Of a DNA stretch of 64,000 bases, positions 32,426 through 39,985 are shown in pieces. Each line of letters begins with the position of its first letter. Positions within the stretch are counted from its first letter, which is position 1. Source of the stretch: a virus; IMG/VR virus record IMGVR_UViG_3300044627_004527, positions 62,001 through 126,000 of that record. The stretch is one strand, 5' to 3'. The position numbers were made by a program, and so were the translations under genes. Below the pieces are notes generated by a model. The model was given only the letters and a program-made list of their open reading frames with translations, was not told the DNA's origin and ran no database searches.

Positions 32426-32830
32426 ATGTCCACCATCACCACCGTTCGCTGCGCTTCCTCCTGCTTCACCGGTCGCCTCGCCAACACCATTCTCGACCGT
32501 ATGGAGGCGGCGAGCTTCGCGCGCCCCAACGGGCGCCTTGAACACGTCCTGATCAATGGAGACTTCGCCCACCGCAGCCGCACACGCTTTGAGAACAACA
32601 GTTGTTTGCCACTCCCGCTGGAGGCTGTGTGCGACCACAGCCGCGCCGTACTGATCATGTTCGGCGAGAGGGCTTTGTTTAGCGGCTATCTCGCCGACTA
32701 TGGCGATCTGTTCCATCGGTTCACAGCCGATGATGTACCGGGCACAACATTTATATGTGACTACAAGCTATACGAGTCGGGCTTTAAGGGCGAGTGGTGG
32801 GAGAGGACCTCCCGGTCTCTCTACATATAG
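32426..32830 (+). CDS. Hypothetical protein, 134 aa
   Basis: Not recognised. It contains RLEHVLINGDFAHRSRTRFENN and a C-terminal aromatic block (TFICDYKLYESGFKGEWWER). CGGAG precedes the ATG. It is followed by an inverted pair of TTCGATACAAC motifs. Confidence 0.72.
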   Translation: MSTITTVRCASSCFTGRLANTILDRMEAASFARPNGRLEHVLINGDFAHRSRTRFENNSCLPLPLEAVCDHSRAVLIMFGERALFSGYLADYGDLFHRFTADDVPGTTFICDYKLYESGFKGEWWERTSRSLYI

Positions 32831-32841
32831 AGACCGGTCGC

Positions 32842-32875
32842 CCGTTGTATCGAGTTGGCTTTCGATACAACGGGC
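32842..32875. repeat. Inverted TTCGATACAAC pair after 32426-32830
   Basis: GCCCGTTGTATCGA and TCGATACAACGGGC are 14-bp complements separated by GTTGGCTT-like loop bases. It may serve as a transcript-end hairpin and as a double binding site. Confidence 0.7.
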
Positions 32876-32989
32876 TGTCACTCAGGCGTCATTATTCTAA
32901 TGGTGCCATTGAGAGCCTTTCACTTTCCTGATCATATTTTCCAGCACATTTCAACCTAAATCGCAAAAATTCTGACGGGCTTAAAGCCG

Positions 32990-33074
32990 CGCTCCATGTG
33001 CATTGCGGCGGCTTTTTTCGCCTCGATCGTCCTGGCTTGAAATTGGATCTTGCCTGCCCGCTGCACATGGAGCG
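32990..33074. repeat. Long inverted repeat module C
   Basis: 13-bp arms CGCTCCATGTGCA (32990-33002) and TGCACATGGAGCG (33062-33074) are separated by 59 bases. The motif TTCTGACGGGCTTAAAGC lies just upstream (32970-32987). Confidence 0.75.
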
Positions 33075-33106
33075 GGACAAAATCGTGCCAACACGCAAAA
33101 ATGTAT

Positions 33107-33166
33107 TATATCGAATTGCTTTCGATATAACGATCTGGCCAATTCGATATAACATTCGATACAACA
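33107..33166. repeat. Cluster of four TTCGATAYAAC motifs
   Basis: TTATATCGAA and TTCGATATAA form an inverted pair (33107-33131). Two direct copies follow at 33143 and 33155. This lies upstream of the promoter at 33204. Confidence 0.75.
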
Positions 33167-33203
33167 AAAATCACAAAAAAGACGATTTATTTTGTGAGAG
33201 GTG

Positions 33204-33232
33204 TTGACTTCGCGCGGCCTCGCCTGTATAGT
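33204..33232 (+). promoter_or_regulatory. Island promoter 2
   Basis: TTGACT, 17 bases, TATAGT, then CTTTTTTAGGTGATGGCGAA, the shared leader. The spacer end GGCCTCGCCTG resembles that of island promoter 5. It drives 33305-33556. Confidence 0.78.
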
Positions 33233-33304
33233 CTTTTTTAGGTGATGGCGAATGAGCGCCGCGCCGAAATGACCAGCCCGATAGGGCACACACTGGAGTC
33301 TACC

Positions 33305-33556
33305 ATGTCTCGTTTCTCGTTTGCCAAGTCTGCCAAGTCTGCTCGCATATCCGATCGCGATCTTGATAGTGAGATCCGTATGTTTCAGGATCTCTCATGC
33401 GAGGAGTGTCAAGACTGTGGTGCTTTTTATCGCGAGTTGAATGACGGTTATTGTTTCGATTGCATCGTGGCGCGAAACAATCGCGATTTTTACCGCAAGT
33501 ATTCGACCGCCACGATTGGCGGGCGCCCCATGACAGTTGAGCGCATCACGCGGTGA
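33305..33556 (+). CDS. Small Cys-rich (zinc-ribbon-like) protein, 83 aa
   Basis: Not recognised by name. CEECQDC (about residues 32-38) and CFDC (about 50-53) can form a four-cysteine zinc site. The N-terminus is basic Ser/Ala/Lys-rich. GGAG lies before the ATG at 33305; in-frame codons upstream belong to the shared leader. Confidence 0.72.
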   Translation: MSRFSFAKSAKSARISDRDLDSEIRMFQDLSCEECQDCGAFYRELNDGYCFDCIVARNNRDFYRKYSTATIGGRPMTVERITR

Positions 33557-33561
33557 CAGCT

Positions 33562-33590
33562 AGGCTGGCGATCCATGTGATCGCCAGCCT
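33562..33590 (+). terminator. Hairpin after 33305-33556
   Basis: AGGCTGGCGATC and GATCGCCAGCCT form a 12-bp stem with loop CATGT, five bases after the stop codon. No T run, so it may be an attenuating or stabilising hairpin. Confidence 0.55.
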
Positions 33591-33607
33591 GTCAACATGG
33601 AAAGAAA

Positions 33608-33712
33608 ATGATCAAGGGATCGGACGTTCTCATGAGTTTGATCAATGGCGCGATCTGCGCCTTGATCGTGGTCCTGATGTTCTGGCAGCTCATAGACGCT
33701 GCCACACGCTAG
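33608..33712 (+). CDS. Small membrane peptide, 34 aa
   Basis: The product starts MIKGSDVLMS and contains one hydrophobic helix (residues 11-29, LINGAICALIVVLMFWQLI). GGAAAG lies four bases before the ATG. It lies between the zinc-ribbon gene and the next small gene, all in one direction. Function unknown. Confidence 0.55.
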   Translation: MIKGSDVLMSLINGAICALIVVLMFWQLIDAATR

Positions 33713-33723
33713 AGAGGTAGATC

Positions 33724-33891
33724 GTGGATAAGAAGACAAGGGCGTTTGTGGCGAGATGCCACAACGCCATGACCAAGCGAGATGAGCGCGAGATGCGCGC
33801 TTGTCTCGCGGCAATAGGGGAGGCAGGGGGGAAGGCTAGAAACCTCTCCACGAGCCTCTTAAAGGCCTTGTCGGCGCTTCACAAGCGCTGA
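33724..33891 (+). CDS. Small basic protein, 55 aa, GTG start
   Basis: The product begins MDKKTRAFVARCHNAMTK and is rich in Lys/Arg and Ala, with helical character. GAGAGG lies seven bases before the GTG. It ends inside a strong hairpin (33863-33898). Not recognised. Confidence 0.5.
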   Translation: MDKKTRAFVARCHNAMTKRDEREMRACLAAIGEAGGKARNLSTSLLKALSALHKR

Positions 33892-33898
33892 CAAGGCG
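33863..33898 (+). terminator. Hairpin at the end of 33724-33891
   Basis: GCCTTGTC.GCGCTT and AAGCGC.GACAAGGC pair with single mismatches around CAC, overlapping the last codons. No T run. Confidence 0.5.
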
Positions 33899-33976
33899 AC
33901 AATAGAGAGGCCGATCGGGAGGATCGGCCAGACTAGAGACACAACAAAAAATGTTAGTGTCTTTTGTCGTTTTCCC

Positions 33977-34005
33977 TTGATCGGGATCATCATTTTCTGT
34001 ATTGT
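33977..34005 (+). promoter_or_regulatory. Island promoter 3
   Basis: TTGATC, 17 bases, TATTGT, then CTTTTGTAGGTGATGAATGG. The same leader occurs on the opposite strand at promoter 4. It drives 34052-34273. Confidence 0.75.
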
Positions 34006-34051
34006 CTTTTGTAGGTGATGAATGGTCGTCACCCAAACGAGAGAGCCCAAA

Positions 34052-34273
34052 ATGATGACGCAGACTGAGATCGCTACCCTCCTTTCCAAGTTCGAGAACA
34101 CCGTAGACACCTTCGCGGGTGTCTTCGCACAGGACGCCGTGATCGCGCTTTGCGAGCGCGACATCATCGAAGTTCTGCCCCATGTGTTCGATGATGGCTC
34201 AAGTGTGTCCTACATGTGGACACACTTTCAAGCGCATATAATAAGTTTGATAGAGAAGAAAAAGATGAAATAA
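34052..34273 (+). CDS. Hypothetical protein, 73 aa
   Basis: Not recognised. Helical; starts MMTQTEIATLLSKFENT and ends in a lysine-rich tail. GAGAG precedes two adjacent ATGs (34052, 34055). Confidence 0.7.
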   Translation: MMTQTEIATLLSKFENTVDTFAGVFAQDAVIALCERDIIEVLPHVFDDGSSVSYMWTHFQAHIISLIEKKKMK

Positions 34274-34274
34274 A

Positions 34275-34310
34275 AAGAGAAGGGCCGTCTATCAAGACGG
34301 CCCTTCTCTT
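34275..34310. terminator. Bidirectional hairpin
   Basis: A 16-bp stem AAGAGAAGGGCCGTCT/AGACGGCCCTTCTCTT with loop ATCA. A T tract follows on the minus strand only. It separates convergent genes 34052-34273 and 34511-35044. Confidence 0.75.
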
Positions 34311-34449
34311 AGGCTAGAGGTCACAAGTAAATAAATTTGCTAGGTCTCAAAACTTGGTATGATATTTGTACCTGGCCACATAACAAAAATTCTGCACGCT
34401 ACTATAATTATACCACAAAAATTGTCTTGTGTCAATATATAAAATTGAA

Positions 34450-34491
34450 AAAGATAAAAATAAAACAAGCGGCTTTCTTAGGGCCGCTTGT
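34450..34491 (-). terminator. Rho-independent terminator
   Basis: ACAAGCGGC/GCCGCTTGT form a 9-bp stem, followed on the minus strand by TTTTATTTTTATC. It ends the transcript of 34511-35044. Confidence 0.85.
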
Positions 34492-34510
34492 CGTTTTCTC
34501 TTGACTTACG

Positions 34511-35044
34511 CTAGAGTATCTGGTCTAGCGCGTAGCTTGCAAGGTGACTCGCAAGCCCCTTGCGATTCAGATCAAGGTTGTTGACATACAGCGTGGATTG
34601 TGCATCCTCGCATGTCATGTCATGCTTGACGTCAAGGATCATCTGACGCGCAAACGAGAGATTCATCTTGACATACTCCAGAATGAACATCTTAACGGGA
34701 TCGCGATTGATCACAAACCCCGTCAAGTCACACTGCGCAGCGTCAAGGTTCAACCATACGCGCTTATTGTCAAGCACATTCTGCACTGCGCAGAAAACAT
34801 CATCCTCGCCTTCGATCCACATTGACAAAACGTCAATGGCGAGGATCGTTGCATCCTTATCAGACATGGCGCGCCATGTCTGGACATCTTGAACCGACGT
34901 CAAGGCATTGATGATGTCTTGTGTCAACATGTCGCGATCCATGCCTTCTGAGAAGGTATCAAGCGCACAAGATACCATGTCGCGCACGTTGTCACCCTTG
35001 ACAGCGGCAGTGATGATGGTTGACATGTTGAGGGAGTAGAACAT
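34511..35044 (-). CDS. Hypothetical protein, 177 aa
   Basis: Not recognised. Acidic and helical, with no membrane segment. The start is uncertain. The ATG at 35044 corresponds in position to the start of the gene driven by promoter 3; an ATG at 35026 (MSTIITAAVK) is also possible, and neither has a strong ribosome site. Confidence 0.72.
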   Translation of the reverse strand: MFYSLNMSTIITAAVKGDNVRDMVSCALDTFSEGMDRDMLTQDIINALTSVQDVQTWRAMSDKDATILAIDVLSMWIEGEDDVFCAVQNVLDNKRVWLNLDAAQCDLTGFVINRDPVKMFILEYVKMNLSFARQMILDVKHDMTCEDAQSTLYVNNLDLNRKGLASHLASYALDQIL

Positions 35045-35088
35045 CGGAAACTCGCGCTTGATGATGAACCATTCATCACCTACAAAAC

Positions 35089-35117
35089 ACAATAGACTAT
35101 CGCGCCCACAAGATCAA
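35089..35117 (-). promoter_or_regulatory. Island promoter 4
   Basis: TTGATC, 17 bases, TATTGT, then GTTTTGTAGGTGATGAATGG, nearly identical to promoter 3 over the leader. It drives 34511-35044. Confidence 0.75.
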
Positions 35118-35215
35118 GAAAAAATAACACGACAAGGAAAGATTTTTTCAAACCTTCCCGATCACATGCCCCGTATTTTGTCAAAGAAAAAACTTTTTTA
35201 TTTTTGTCTTGACAA

Positions 35216-35241
35216 GGGGGAGGGTCTTTCAACCCTCCCCC
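35216..35241 (-). terminator. Probable terminator hairpin
   Basis: GGGGGAGGGT/ACCCTCCCCC form a 10-bp stem directly after the stop of 35248-35685. The following TTGTC is a poor T tract. Confidence 0.55.
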
Positions 35242-35247
35242 ACACTG

Positions 35248-35685
35248 TTAGCTCTTATAGCGGGGCATGAAACGCCCCTTAACGTCCCTCGCATCCCCTA
35301 TGATGCGAGGCGCCATCACCTTGACACCCTCGCCCTGATAGGACGGGGCGATGATTGCGGGGATGCCCGTCAAGGTTGTGGCTGGCTTTTGGTCGCGAGC
35401 GTCAAACATATTGTCATAATACGTTACCGTGTCGCCTATGGCGCGGGGGAGGGTTGACGACTCCCCCTTGACAACACAGGAGGGGATATCGATTGTCGTG
35501 ATCTGCGATTTTTTCCATCTCTCAACGTGAGCAAGGAAAAGCTTGTGATCGGGAGCGTCTGCGATAGACGCATACCACGTCGCCTTGCCAGCGTCGAACG
35601 ACGGCGCCATAGCGATCCCCATTGCGCAAGCGAACACAGGCAGGATCACGACGATGAACACGATAGCAGCGGTGAGAGAGATCAT
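35248..35685 (-). CDS. Membrane-anchored or secreted hypothetical protein, 145 aa
   Basis: Residues 1-27 (MISLTAAIVFIVVILPVFACAMGIAMA) form a hydrophobic anchor or signal sequence; the rest is soluble. GGAGTCCACC precedes the ATG at 35685, almost the same as the leader end of 33305. An envelope location is likely. Not recognised. Confidence 0.74.
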   Translation of the reverse strand: MISLTAAIVFIVVILPVFACAMGIAMAPSFDAGKATWYASIADAPDHKLFLAHVERWKKSQITTIDIPSCVVKGESSTLPRAIGDTVTYYDNMFDARDQKPATTLTGIPAIIAPSYQGEGVKVMAPRIIGDARDVKGRFMPRYKS

Positions 35686-35764
35686 GGTGGACTCCACTGG
35701 CTTGACCCTATCAGGTCGGTTATCGGTAGACGTTGCGCTCATTCGCCCCGTCCACCTAAGAAAG

Positions 35765-35793
35765 ACTATACAGGACGCCTCGCCATAGATCAA
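35765..35793 (-). promoter_or_regulatory. Island promoter 5
   Basis: TTGATC, 17 bases, TATAGT, then CTTTCTTAGGTGGACGGGGC and GAATGAGCGC. Inverted TTCGATAYAAC motifs lie upstream (35822-35848). Confidence 0.78.
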
Positions 35794-35821
35794 GCATTAT
35801 TTTTATTTTTTGTGTTTTTTA

Positions 35822-35891
35822 TTATATCGAAAGCAATTCGATACAACGATCAATGCAATTCGATATAAGTATATTTTGTATTTGATATAAC
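35822..35891. repeat. TTCGATAYAAC motif cluster upstream of promoter 5
   Basis: TTATATCGAA and TTCGATACAACG form an inverted pair. One further copy (35859) and a variant TTTGATATAAC (35881) follow. The position upstream of a promoter mirrors the 33107-33166 cluster. Confidence 0.7.
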
Positions 35892-35893
35892 AT

Positions 35894-36350
35894 TATTATT
35901 ATTTTGTGCTTGACATGGCATTGTTGGCATGGATCATGTCACTGGTCTAGTGGTATGACCAGTGCGGCGAGCCGCCCAGATCCATATGTCAAGCCAGATC
36001 GATCCAAGCATGAAATGACAGTGGGTCACATAGCTGGCATGGTCTTTGAAACTGTCAAGATGCTGACACCACACCAAATTTAGGTTTCGCACGAGTTGTT
36101 CAAAAAATCGCAGGGCGACGGCTTGGAGCAGACAAAATCTTGACGGTTTTAAAGGCCATCCAGTTGTGTGGACCACTGACTTTGCGGCAGCCCAAAACCA
36201 AAGACACAAGGGTATTTCAAACGCAAGCTCAGGTCCTGTTGTGGCAGAATCTGTTTGCGTTTGAAATACCCTTATGTCTGACCCAGAAATTTGCGGAGGG
36301 CCTAAAAAGCTGTTTTGGCCCAGTAGTTTGGGCCAGGTCTAAAAGCTGCT
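35894..36350. other. Gene-free stretch at the right border of the island
   Basis: No supportable gene. It contains TTGACGGTTTTAAAGG (36141-36156), which resembles the CTGACGGG motif, inverted repeat module D, and a GGGCC-rich stretch with a GGGCC/GGCCC pairing (36298-36333). Confidence 0.55.
36208..36273. repeat. Long inverted repeat module D
   Basis: Perfect 19-bp arms (36208-36226, AAGGGTATTTCAAACGCAA, and 36255-36273) are separated by 28 bases. AGACA/TGTCT extends the pairing beyond one mismatch. Confidence 0.85.
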
Positions 36351-36581
36351 TCAGGTGCTACGGTGTCTCGATCGGAAGTGACTGTGCCAGTCAGACGTTT
36401 CCTGCACCTGGCCTCGGGTGTTGATGACCAGCGGCTCCTCCTGCATGGCAGCGAGACACATGGCGCCCCACCTCTGCATCCGAGCCTGCTCCTCCAATTC
36501 GCTCACCCACCTGACGGAGGCCATCAGGCGTTGGCGCGAACTCTCTCGCCGAGGCTCTCGGTATCCATTATCGGTGGGCAT
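36351..36581 (-). CDS. Hypothetical protein, 76 aa
   Basis: Not recognised. Arg/Glu/Met-rich, helical. It starts MPTDNGYRE, close to MPTDDNHRE of the upstream gene, so the two may be partial duplicates. It is the last gene of the right minus-strand operon. The ribosome site is weak. Confidence 0.6.
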   Translation of the reverse strand: MPTDNGYREPRRESSRQRLMASVRWVSELEEQARMQRWGAMCLAAMQEEPLVINTRGQVQETSDWHSHFRSRHRST

Positions 36582-36585
36582 TGGC

Positions 36586-36813
36586 TCAGCCTGGAGGGTG
36601 ATTGAGGAAGAAGGCGTTCCAGTCGAATGGCTGTCGGTCTCTTGGATGCACAAGAGGCTGCGACAGGGCAGCCTCCATCGCATCGGCAAAATAGCTCGCC
36701 CACCACTCCGGCGTGTGCGTCGTATTGCCCGAGCGTGGGCTGACGTAGAGCCGATCGAAGCTCGGCCTGATGTCGTCGAAGGACAGCTCTCTATGGTTGT
36801 CGTCGGTAGGCAT
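36586..36813 (-). CDS. Hypothetical protein, 75 aa
   Basis: Not recognised. It has the pattern DDIRPSFDRLYVS then TPEWWASYFADAMEAAL. The ATG overlaps the TGA of the DUF3307 gene (TGATG). Confidence 0.66.
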   Translation of the reverse strand: MPTDDNHRELSFDDIRPSFDRLYVSPRSGNTTHTPEWWASYFADAMEAALSQPLVHPRDRQPFDWNAFFLNHPPG

Positions 36814-37202
36814 CAGTTCAGCAGGTAGGCTGGATGCCACAGCACGGCCAGCACGAGCAGGTGGCCTGTGTTGTCGACGATAATGGTCGACCAGGGCTTC
36901 AGGTGCTCAGCAAACCCCTTCTGGTCCACCACCTCTCTCTGCATCCACCTCTTCGCGAGCGAGTAGCGGTCCATCAGGTAGTGGGTGATGAACACGACGA
37001 GCAGCTTCAGCCCGAACACCGGCGCCGTCTCCTGCGAGTACCAGAACTGCGGCATGAGCATCAGCCAGATGATGCTCGTGTAGACTCCGGCATGGAGCGC
37101 AGCCACCCAGTTGGACCTGGTCTTGTTCTGCGCCATGAAGTCTGTCTGGAAGACGAAGTCACCCAGCAGGTGCGCCAGGATCATGATTGCACTAAACTCC
37201 AT
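36813..37202 (-). CDS. DUF3307 family membrane protein
   Basis: The N-terminus, MILAHLLGDFVFQTDFMAQNK, carries the hallmark LxHxLxDFxxQTxxxAxxK of DUF3307. Three to four hydrophobic segments follow (about 30-52, 62-80, 105-125). At 129 aa it is near the family's length. The family is found in phages and bacteria; its function is unknown. AGGAG precedes the ATG at 37202. Confidence 0.82.
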   Translation of the reverse strand: MEFSAIMILAHLLGDFVFQTDFMAQNKTRSNWVAALHAGVYTSIIWLMLMPQFWYSQETAPVFGLKLLVVFITHYLMDRYSLAKRWMQREVVDQKGFAEHLKPWSTIIVDNTGHLLVLAVLWHPAYLLN

Positions 37203-37521
37203 TCTCTTCTCCTGGCTTGACAAACCGCTTTGGCACACAGTGCTCATTGGCGAGCGCTTCTTGCTTCATCTTGATGCTCTGATCCAGCGCCTTGATCCAG
37301 TCGCAGCACGCGATGATTCCGCAGATGCACGAGTTCTCCTCGCTCTTGGCCTTGCCCTTGAGCTGCGTCTTACCATGAAGCTCGACCCTCCATTCGCCTC
37401 CAGGCTCACCGAAGATCACGATGCCATGCTTTGCGAACACGCCGCAACGAATGACGCCGTCCTCCTGTACCGTCAGGTGCAGATCTTCTTCTGTCATGAT
37501 CTCTGTCGTCTCTTCTGTCAT
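37192..37521 (-). CDS. Hypothetical protein, 109 aa
   Basis: Not recognised. An acidic N-terminus, a small beta domain (GVIRCGVFAKHGIVIFGEPGGEWRVELHG) and a CICGIIACC cluster. Its end overlaps the DUF3307 start by 11 bases. Confidence 0.74.
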   Translation of the reverse strand: MTEETTEIMTEEDLHLTVQEDGVIRCGVFAKHGIVIFGEPGGEWRVELHGKTQLKGKAKSEENSCICGIIACCDWIKALDQSIKMKQEALANEHCVPKRFVKPGEENGV

Positions 37522-37524
37522 CGT

Positions 37525-37800
37525 TCAGTCCTTTACCCTTTCGAGCATGTCGATCATTGTGAGTAGCACGAGCTTCATATGGAGCACAGCCTCCTGCTTC
37601 GCCTCGGCGATGCCTTCAGCCTTTCCATGATTGGTGACCTCGCCCGAGCGGGTGTGGAGCCACTGGCCATCCGAGAGGACGATGAGGGCTCCCAGCGAGC
37701 CCATAGAGAGGCGCCAGTTGCCTGGTGTGAGTTCTTCCCAGTGAAGAACATCGGATGGGCTCTGAGGGGCTGTTTGGAGGTCGTGGAGGGCGTCTGTCAT
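37525..37800 (-). CDS. Hypothetical protein, 91 aa
   Basis: Not recognised. A beta domain (LTPGNWRLSMGSLGALIVLSDGQWLH) followed by a helix. ATGA overlap with 37797-38321. Confidence 0.74.
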   Translation of the reverse strand: MTDALHDLQTAPQSPSDVLHWEELTPGNWRLSMGSLGALIVLSDGQWLHTRSGEVTNHGKAEGIAEAKQEAVLHMKLVLLTMIDMLERVKD

Positions 37801-38321
37801 GTCTTGTTCACCTTTGGTCTGTCCAGGAGGGTCTGGAGCTGCATGTTGATCTTCCCGACTTCTGCGATAGCCTCCTCAAGAGGCATCCTGGAAGCGAGCT
37901 GGAGCGCGAGGTATGAGCTCTGGTCCATGAGGGCGTGACAAGACTGATTGAGGAGCTTCCAGAGGCGGTCCTGCTCTTTCTTGGCAGCGATCTCTTGCTC
38001 GAACCTGATGACCGCGCAAACGGCCTCATCCTCCGTCCTGAAGGGATAGACCTGGAAGTGGATGTAGCCCTGCCCTGCTCGATGGTGCAGGTGCGTCATC
38101 TCGGGCTCTGCGATGACCTCGCCCTCAACCTCCTTGAGGGCGAAGCGGGCCTTCCTGTCGTGGGCCGTGCCGTGGTTGACGAAGATGGTCTCATTTCGGC
38201 AGCTCGTGATGTGGCGCAGGACTGGTGGGTCGACATGGGGCGATCGAACATCGACTGTCCAGATGGTGTCTGCGGTCGGACAGCCGAACCATCTGGCTGC
38301 GAGCGGGGTGAGCTTAGCCAT
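37797..38321 (-). CDS. Hypothetical protein, 174 aa
   Basis: Not recognised. It has a beta N-terminal half with several histidines (EMTHLHHRAGQGYIHFQVYPF) and a helical C-terminal half. AAGGAG precedes the ATG at 38321. Confidence 0.75.
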   Translation of the reverse strand: MAKLTPLAARWFGCPTADTIWTVDVRSPHVDPPVLRHITSCRNETIFVNHGTAHDRKARFALKEVEGEVIAEPEMTHLHHRAGQGYIHFQVYPFRTEDEAVCAVIRFEQEIAAKKEQDRLWKLLNQSCHALMDQSSYLALQLASRMPLEEAIAEVGKINMQLQTLLDRPKVNKT

Positions 38322-38742
38322 CTGAGGACTCCTTCTGATCTGTTTGTGACTGGCGGCTACACACCATGGTGGCGAGCTTGAGGGTGAGATCGATACTTGC
38401 AAAAGTGAGCGTTCCTCGAACGCCCGAGAGGCCAAACTCTTTTGCTGTCTCCAGATGGCCGTACTTGCACCATCTGCTCCAGATGAGCCTGTCGTGGCGC
38501 CAGCGCATGTACCGCATCAGGTAGGTCGATGGCGCCTCGGGGTCTCGGATCTTTGCGCTCTCGTCATCGTCGCAGATGATGACCGCGAGCGGGACGTTCT
38601 TGTCTGTCTTGAGGACGTAGTATTCGTCGATCCCGACAGCCTCCACTCTCTCCCATCGGGTTCTCTCATCGCTGAGCTTCGCCTGCTCTTCAGTGAAGTA
38701 GGCTGCTGCTCTGCTGAGTCGAGCAGTTTCTTCGTCACTCAT
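38314..38742 (-). CDS. Hypothetical protein, 142 aa
   Basis: Not recognised. Charged helical N-terminus; a beta middle (YYVLKTDKNVPLAVIICDDD); Arg/Trp-rich stretch YMRWRHDRLIWSRW. The ATG at 38742 overlaps the upstream stop region. Confidence 0.75.
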   Translation of the reverse strand: MSDEETARLSRAAAYFTEEQAKLSDERTRWERVEAVGIDEYYVLKTDKNVPLAVIICDDDESAKIRDPEAPSTYLMRYMRWRHDRLIWSRWCKYGHLETAKEFGLSGVRGTLTFASIDLTLKLATMVCSRQSQTDQKESSDG

Positions 38743-39551
38743 CACTTGAGGCCTCTGACCTTGAGGCACTCATGCTGGAGCTCGATTAACACTGCCTTCC
38801 TGGCCTCCTCAAAGGCACCTGGTGAAACACCAGGGGTTCTTCTTGGTTCGAGCCAGGTCTTCTCTCCCGTCTCTGCCGAGATCGTGCGGATTCTCCATTC
38901 ATGGTTGTTGCGATCGAGGTGATGGAGCTTCGCCCAGACTGTGCCAGTGTCATCGTGCAGCTCCCAGTCGTTGGGTGAGCCATTGCCAGCGTGCTGCCAG
39001 CCTGCCCTCGACAGCTCCATGTGTAGCTCCATCAGATAGTTGGCGGTGATCTGACTGGCCCCCTCTTGCTTCTCTGTCGGCGCCTCGACCTGAGAGCTCG
39101 GCTTCTCTCCTGCCAACTCCTTCTCTCTGGTTGCAAGGATCAGCCAGTTGGCGATGGAGTCAAACGCTGCTCGCGAGGCCACAAGGCTTGCCCTGACGGT
39201 CGCCTTGGCATCGCCCATGATCTTGTCGGGCTTGCCGAAGACCAGGTTGTCACTCACCTGCGTCAACTGCTGCGTATTGGGATCTACCGAGAGGCGCCAG
39301 AGCATGGAGGTCCGGCTGCCCGCGACAAGCATGGCAAACACTGGGCTCTTCTCTGATTGCAGCTTGTAGTAGGGGATGTTGGCGCCATCGTCGACGTACT
39401 CCCACTCGGCTGCGACATCCAGGAGCTGGACGAGCTTGTCGATCTCGTCTCGGCGGGTCCAGAGATCCAGGACAACCTGATGGTTTGGCCATTTGGCGGT
39501 TGGTGGCTTGAAGGATTCAGCGAGGTCTTTGAGCATATTGCTATCTGTCAT
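38742..39551 (-). CDS. Hypothetical protein, 269 aa
   Basis: Not recognised. Two similar-looking halves, each with a Trp-containing beta domain, are joined by a Lys/Glu/Pro-rich linker (KELAGEKPSSQVEAPTEKQEG). Co-transcribed with neighbours by stop/start overlap. Confidence 0.75.
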   Translation of the reverse strand: MTDSNMLKDLAESFKPPTAKWPNHQVVLDLWTRRDEIDKLVQLLDVAAEWEYVDDGANIPYYKLQSEKSPVFAMLVAGSRTSMLWRLSVDPNTQQLTQVSDNLVFGKPDKIMGDAKATVRASLVASRAAFDSIANWLILATREKELAGEKPSSQVEAPTEKQEGASQITANYLMELHMELSRAGWQHAGNGSPNDWELHDDTGTVWAKLHHLDRNNHEWRIRTISAETGEKTWLEPRRTPGVSPGAFEEARKAVLIELQHECLKVRGLK

Positions 39552-39985
39552 CAGTATGCCTTCTTGATCAGGTAGAAGCCTGTGCCCGAGGCGATGAGCG
39601 CCTGGGCGACGAGGATGGTGTGTTCATACAACATGAGACCGATGATTGTCAACAGAGGGATGATGGCGAGCGCCATGAACGCATGGCCCATGATGTCCAG
39701 ACGTCTCTGCTGCTTTGCAGCCTCGTGATGCCACCAGGCTTCGTAACCGATCATGATGCTGATCTTGTCGACGTGGGCATCGAGCTTGTCTCTGGCGGCC
39801 TCTCTGGCTCTCTTCTCGCTGGAGAAGAACTGCGCCTCGACGACCTCGCCCTCTTCGTTGCAGAGCTGTGCGAGGATACTGCCGGAGCAGTGATCCCAGC
39901 ACTTGGCGTCGGTGGTGTACTTCGGCTTCTCACCTGTGTACACAACCCACACGCTCCCGATGATGTTCTCTCTGGGCTTGCTCAA
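39551..39985 (-). CDS. Membrane protein, 144 aa
   Basis: A soluble N-terminal domain (residues 1-95) is followed by two hydrophobic helices (about 101-118 and 122-138: MALAIIPLLTIIGLMLY and ILVAQALIASGTGFYLI). Inner-membrane location is likely. Not recognised. Confidence 0.76.
   Translation of the reverse strand: MSKPRENIIGSVWVVYTGEKPKYTTDAKCWDHCSGSILAQLCNEEGEVVEAQFFSSEKRAREAARDKLDAHVDKISIMIGYEAWWHHEAAKQQRRLDIMGHAFMALAIIPLLTIIGLMLYEHTILVAQALIASGTGFYLIKKAY

Noticed and set aside
29992-36273. Inverted-repeat modules as ends of an integrated mobile element
   Set aside because: No integrase or transposase, arms differ between modules, and no target-site duplication was seen.
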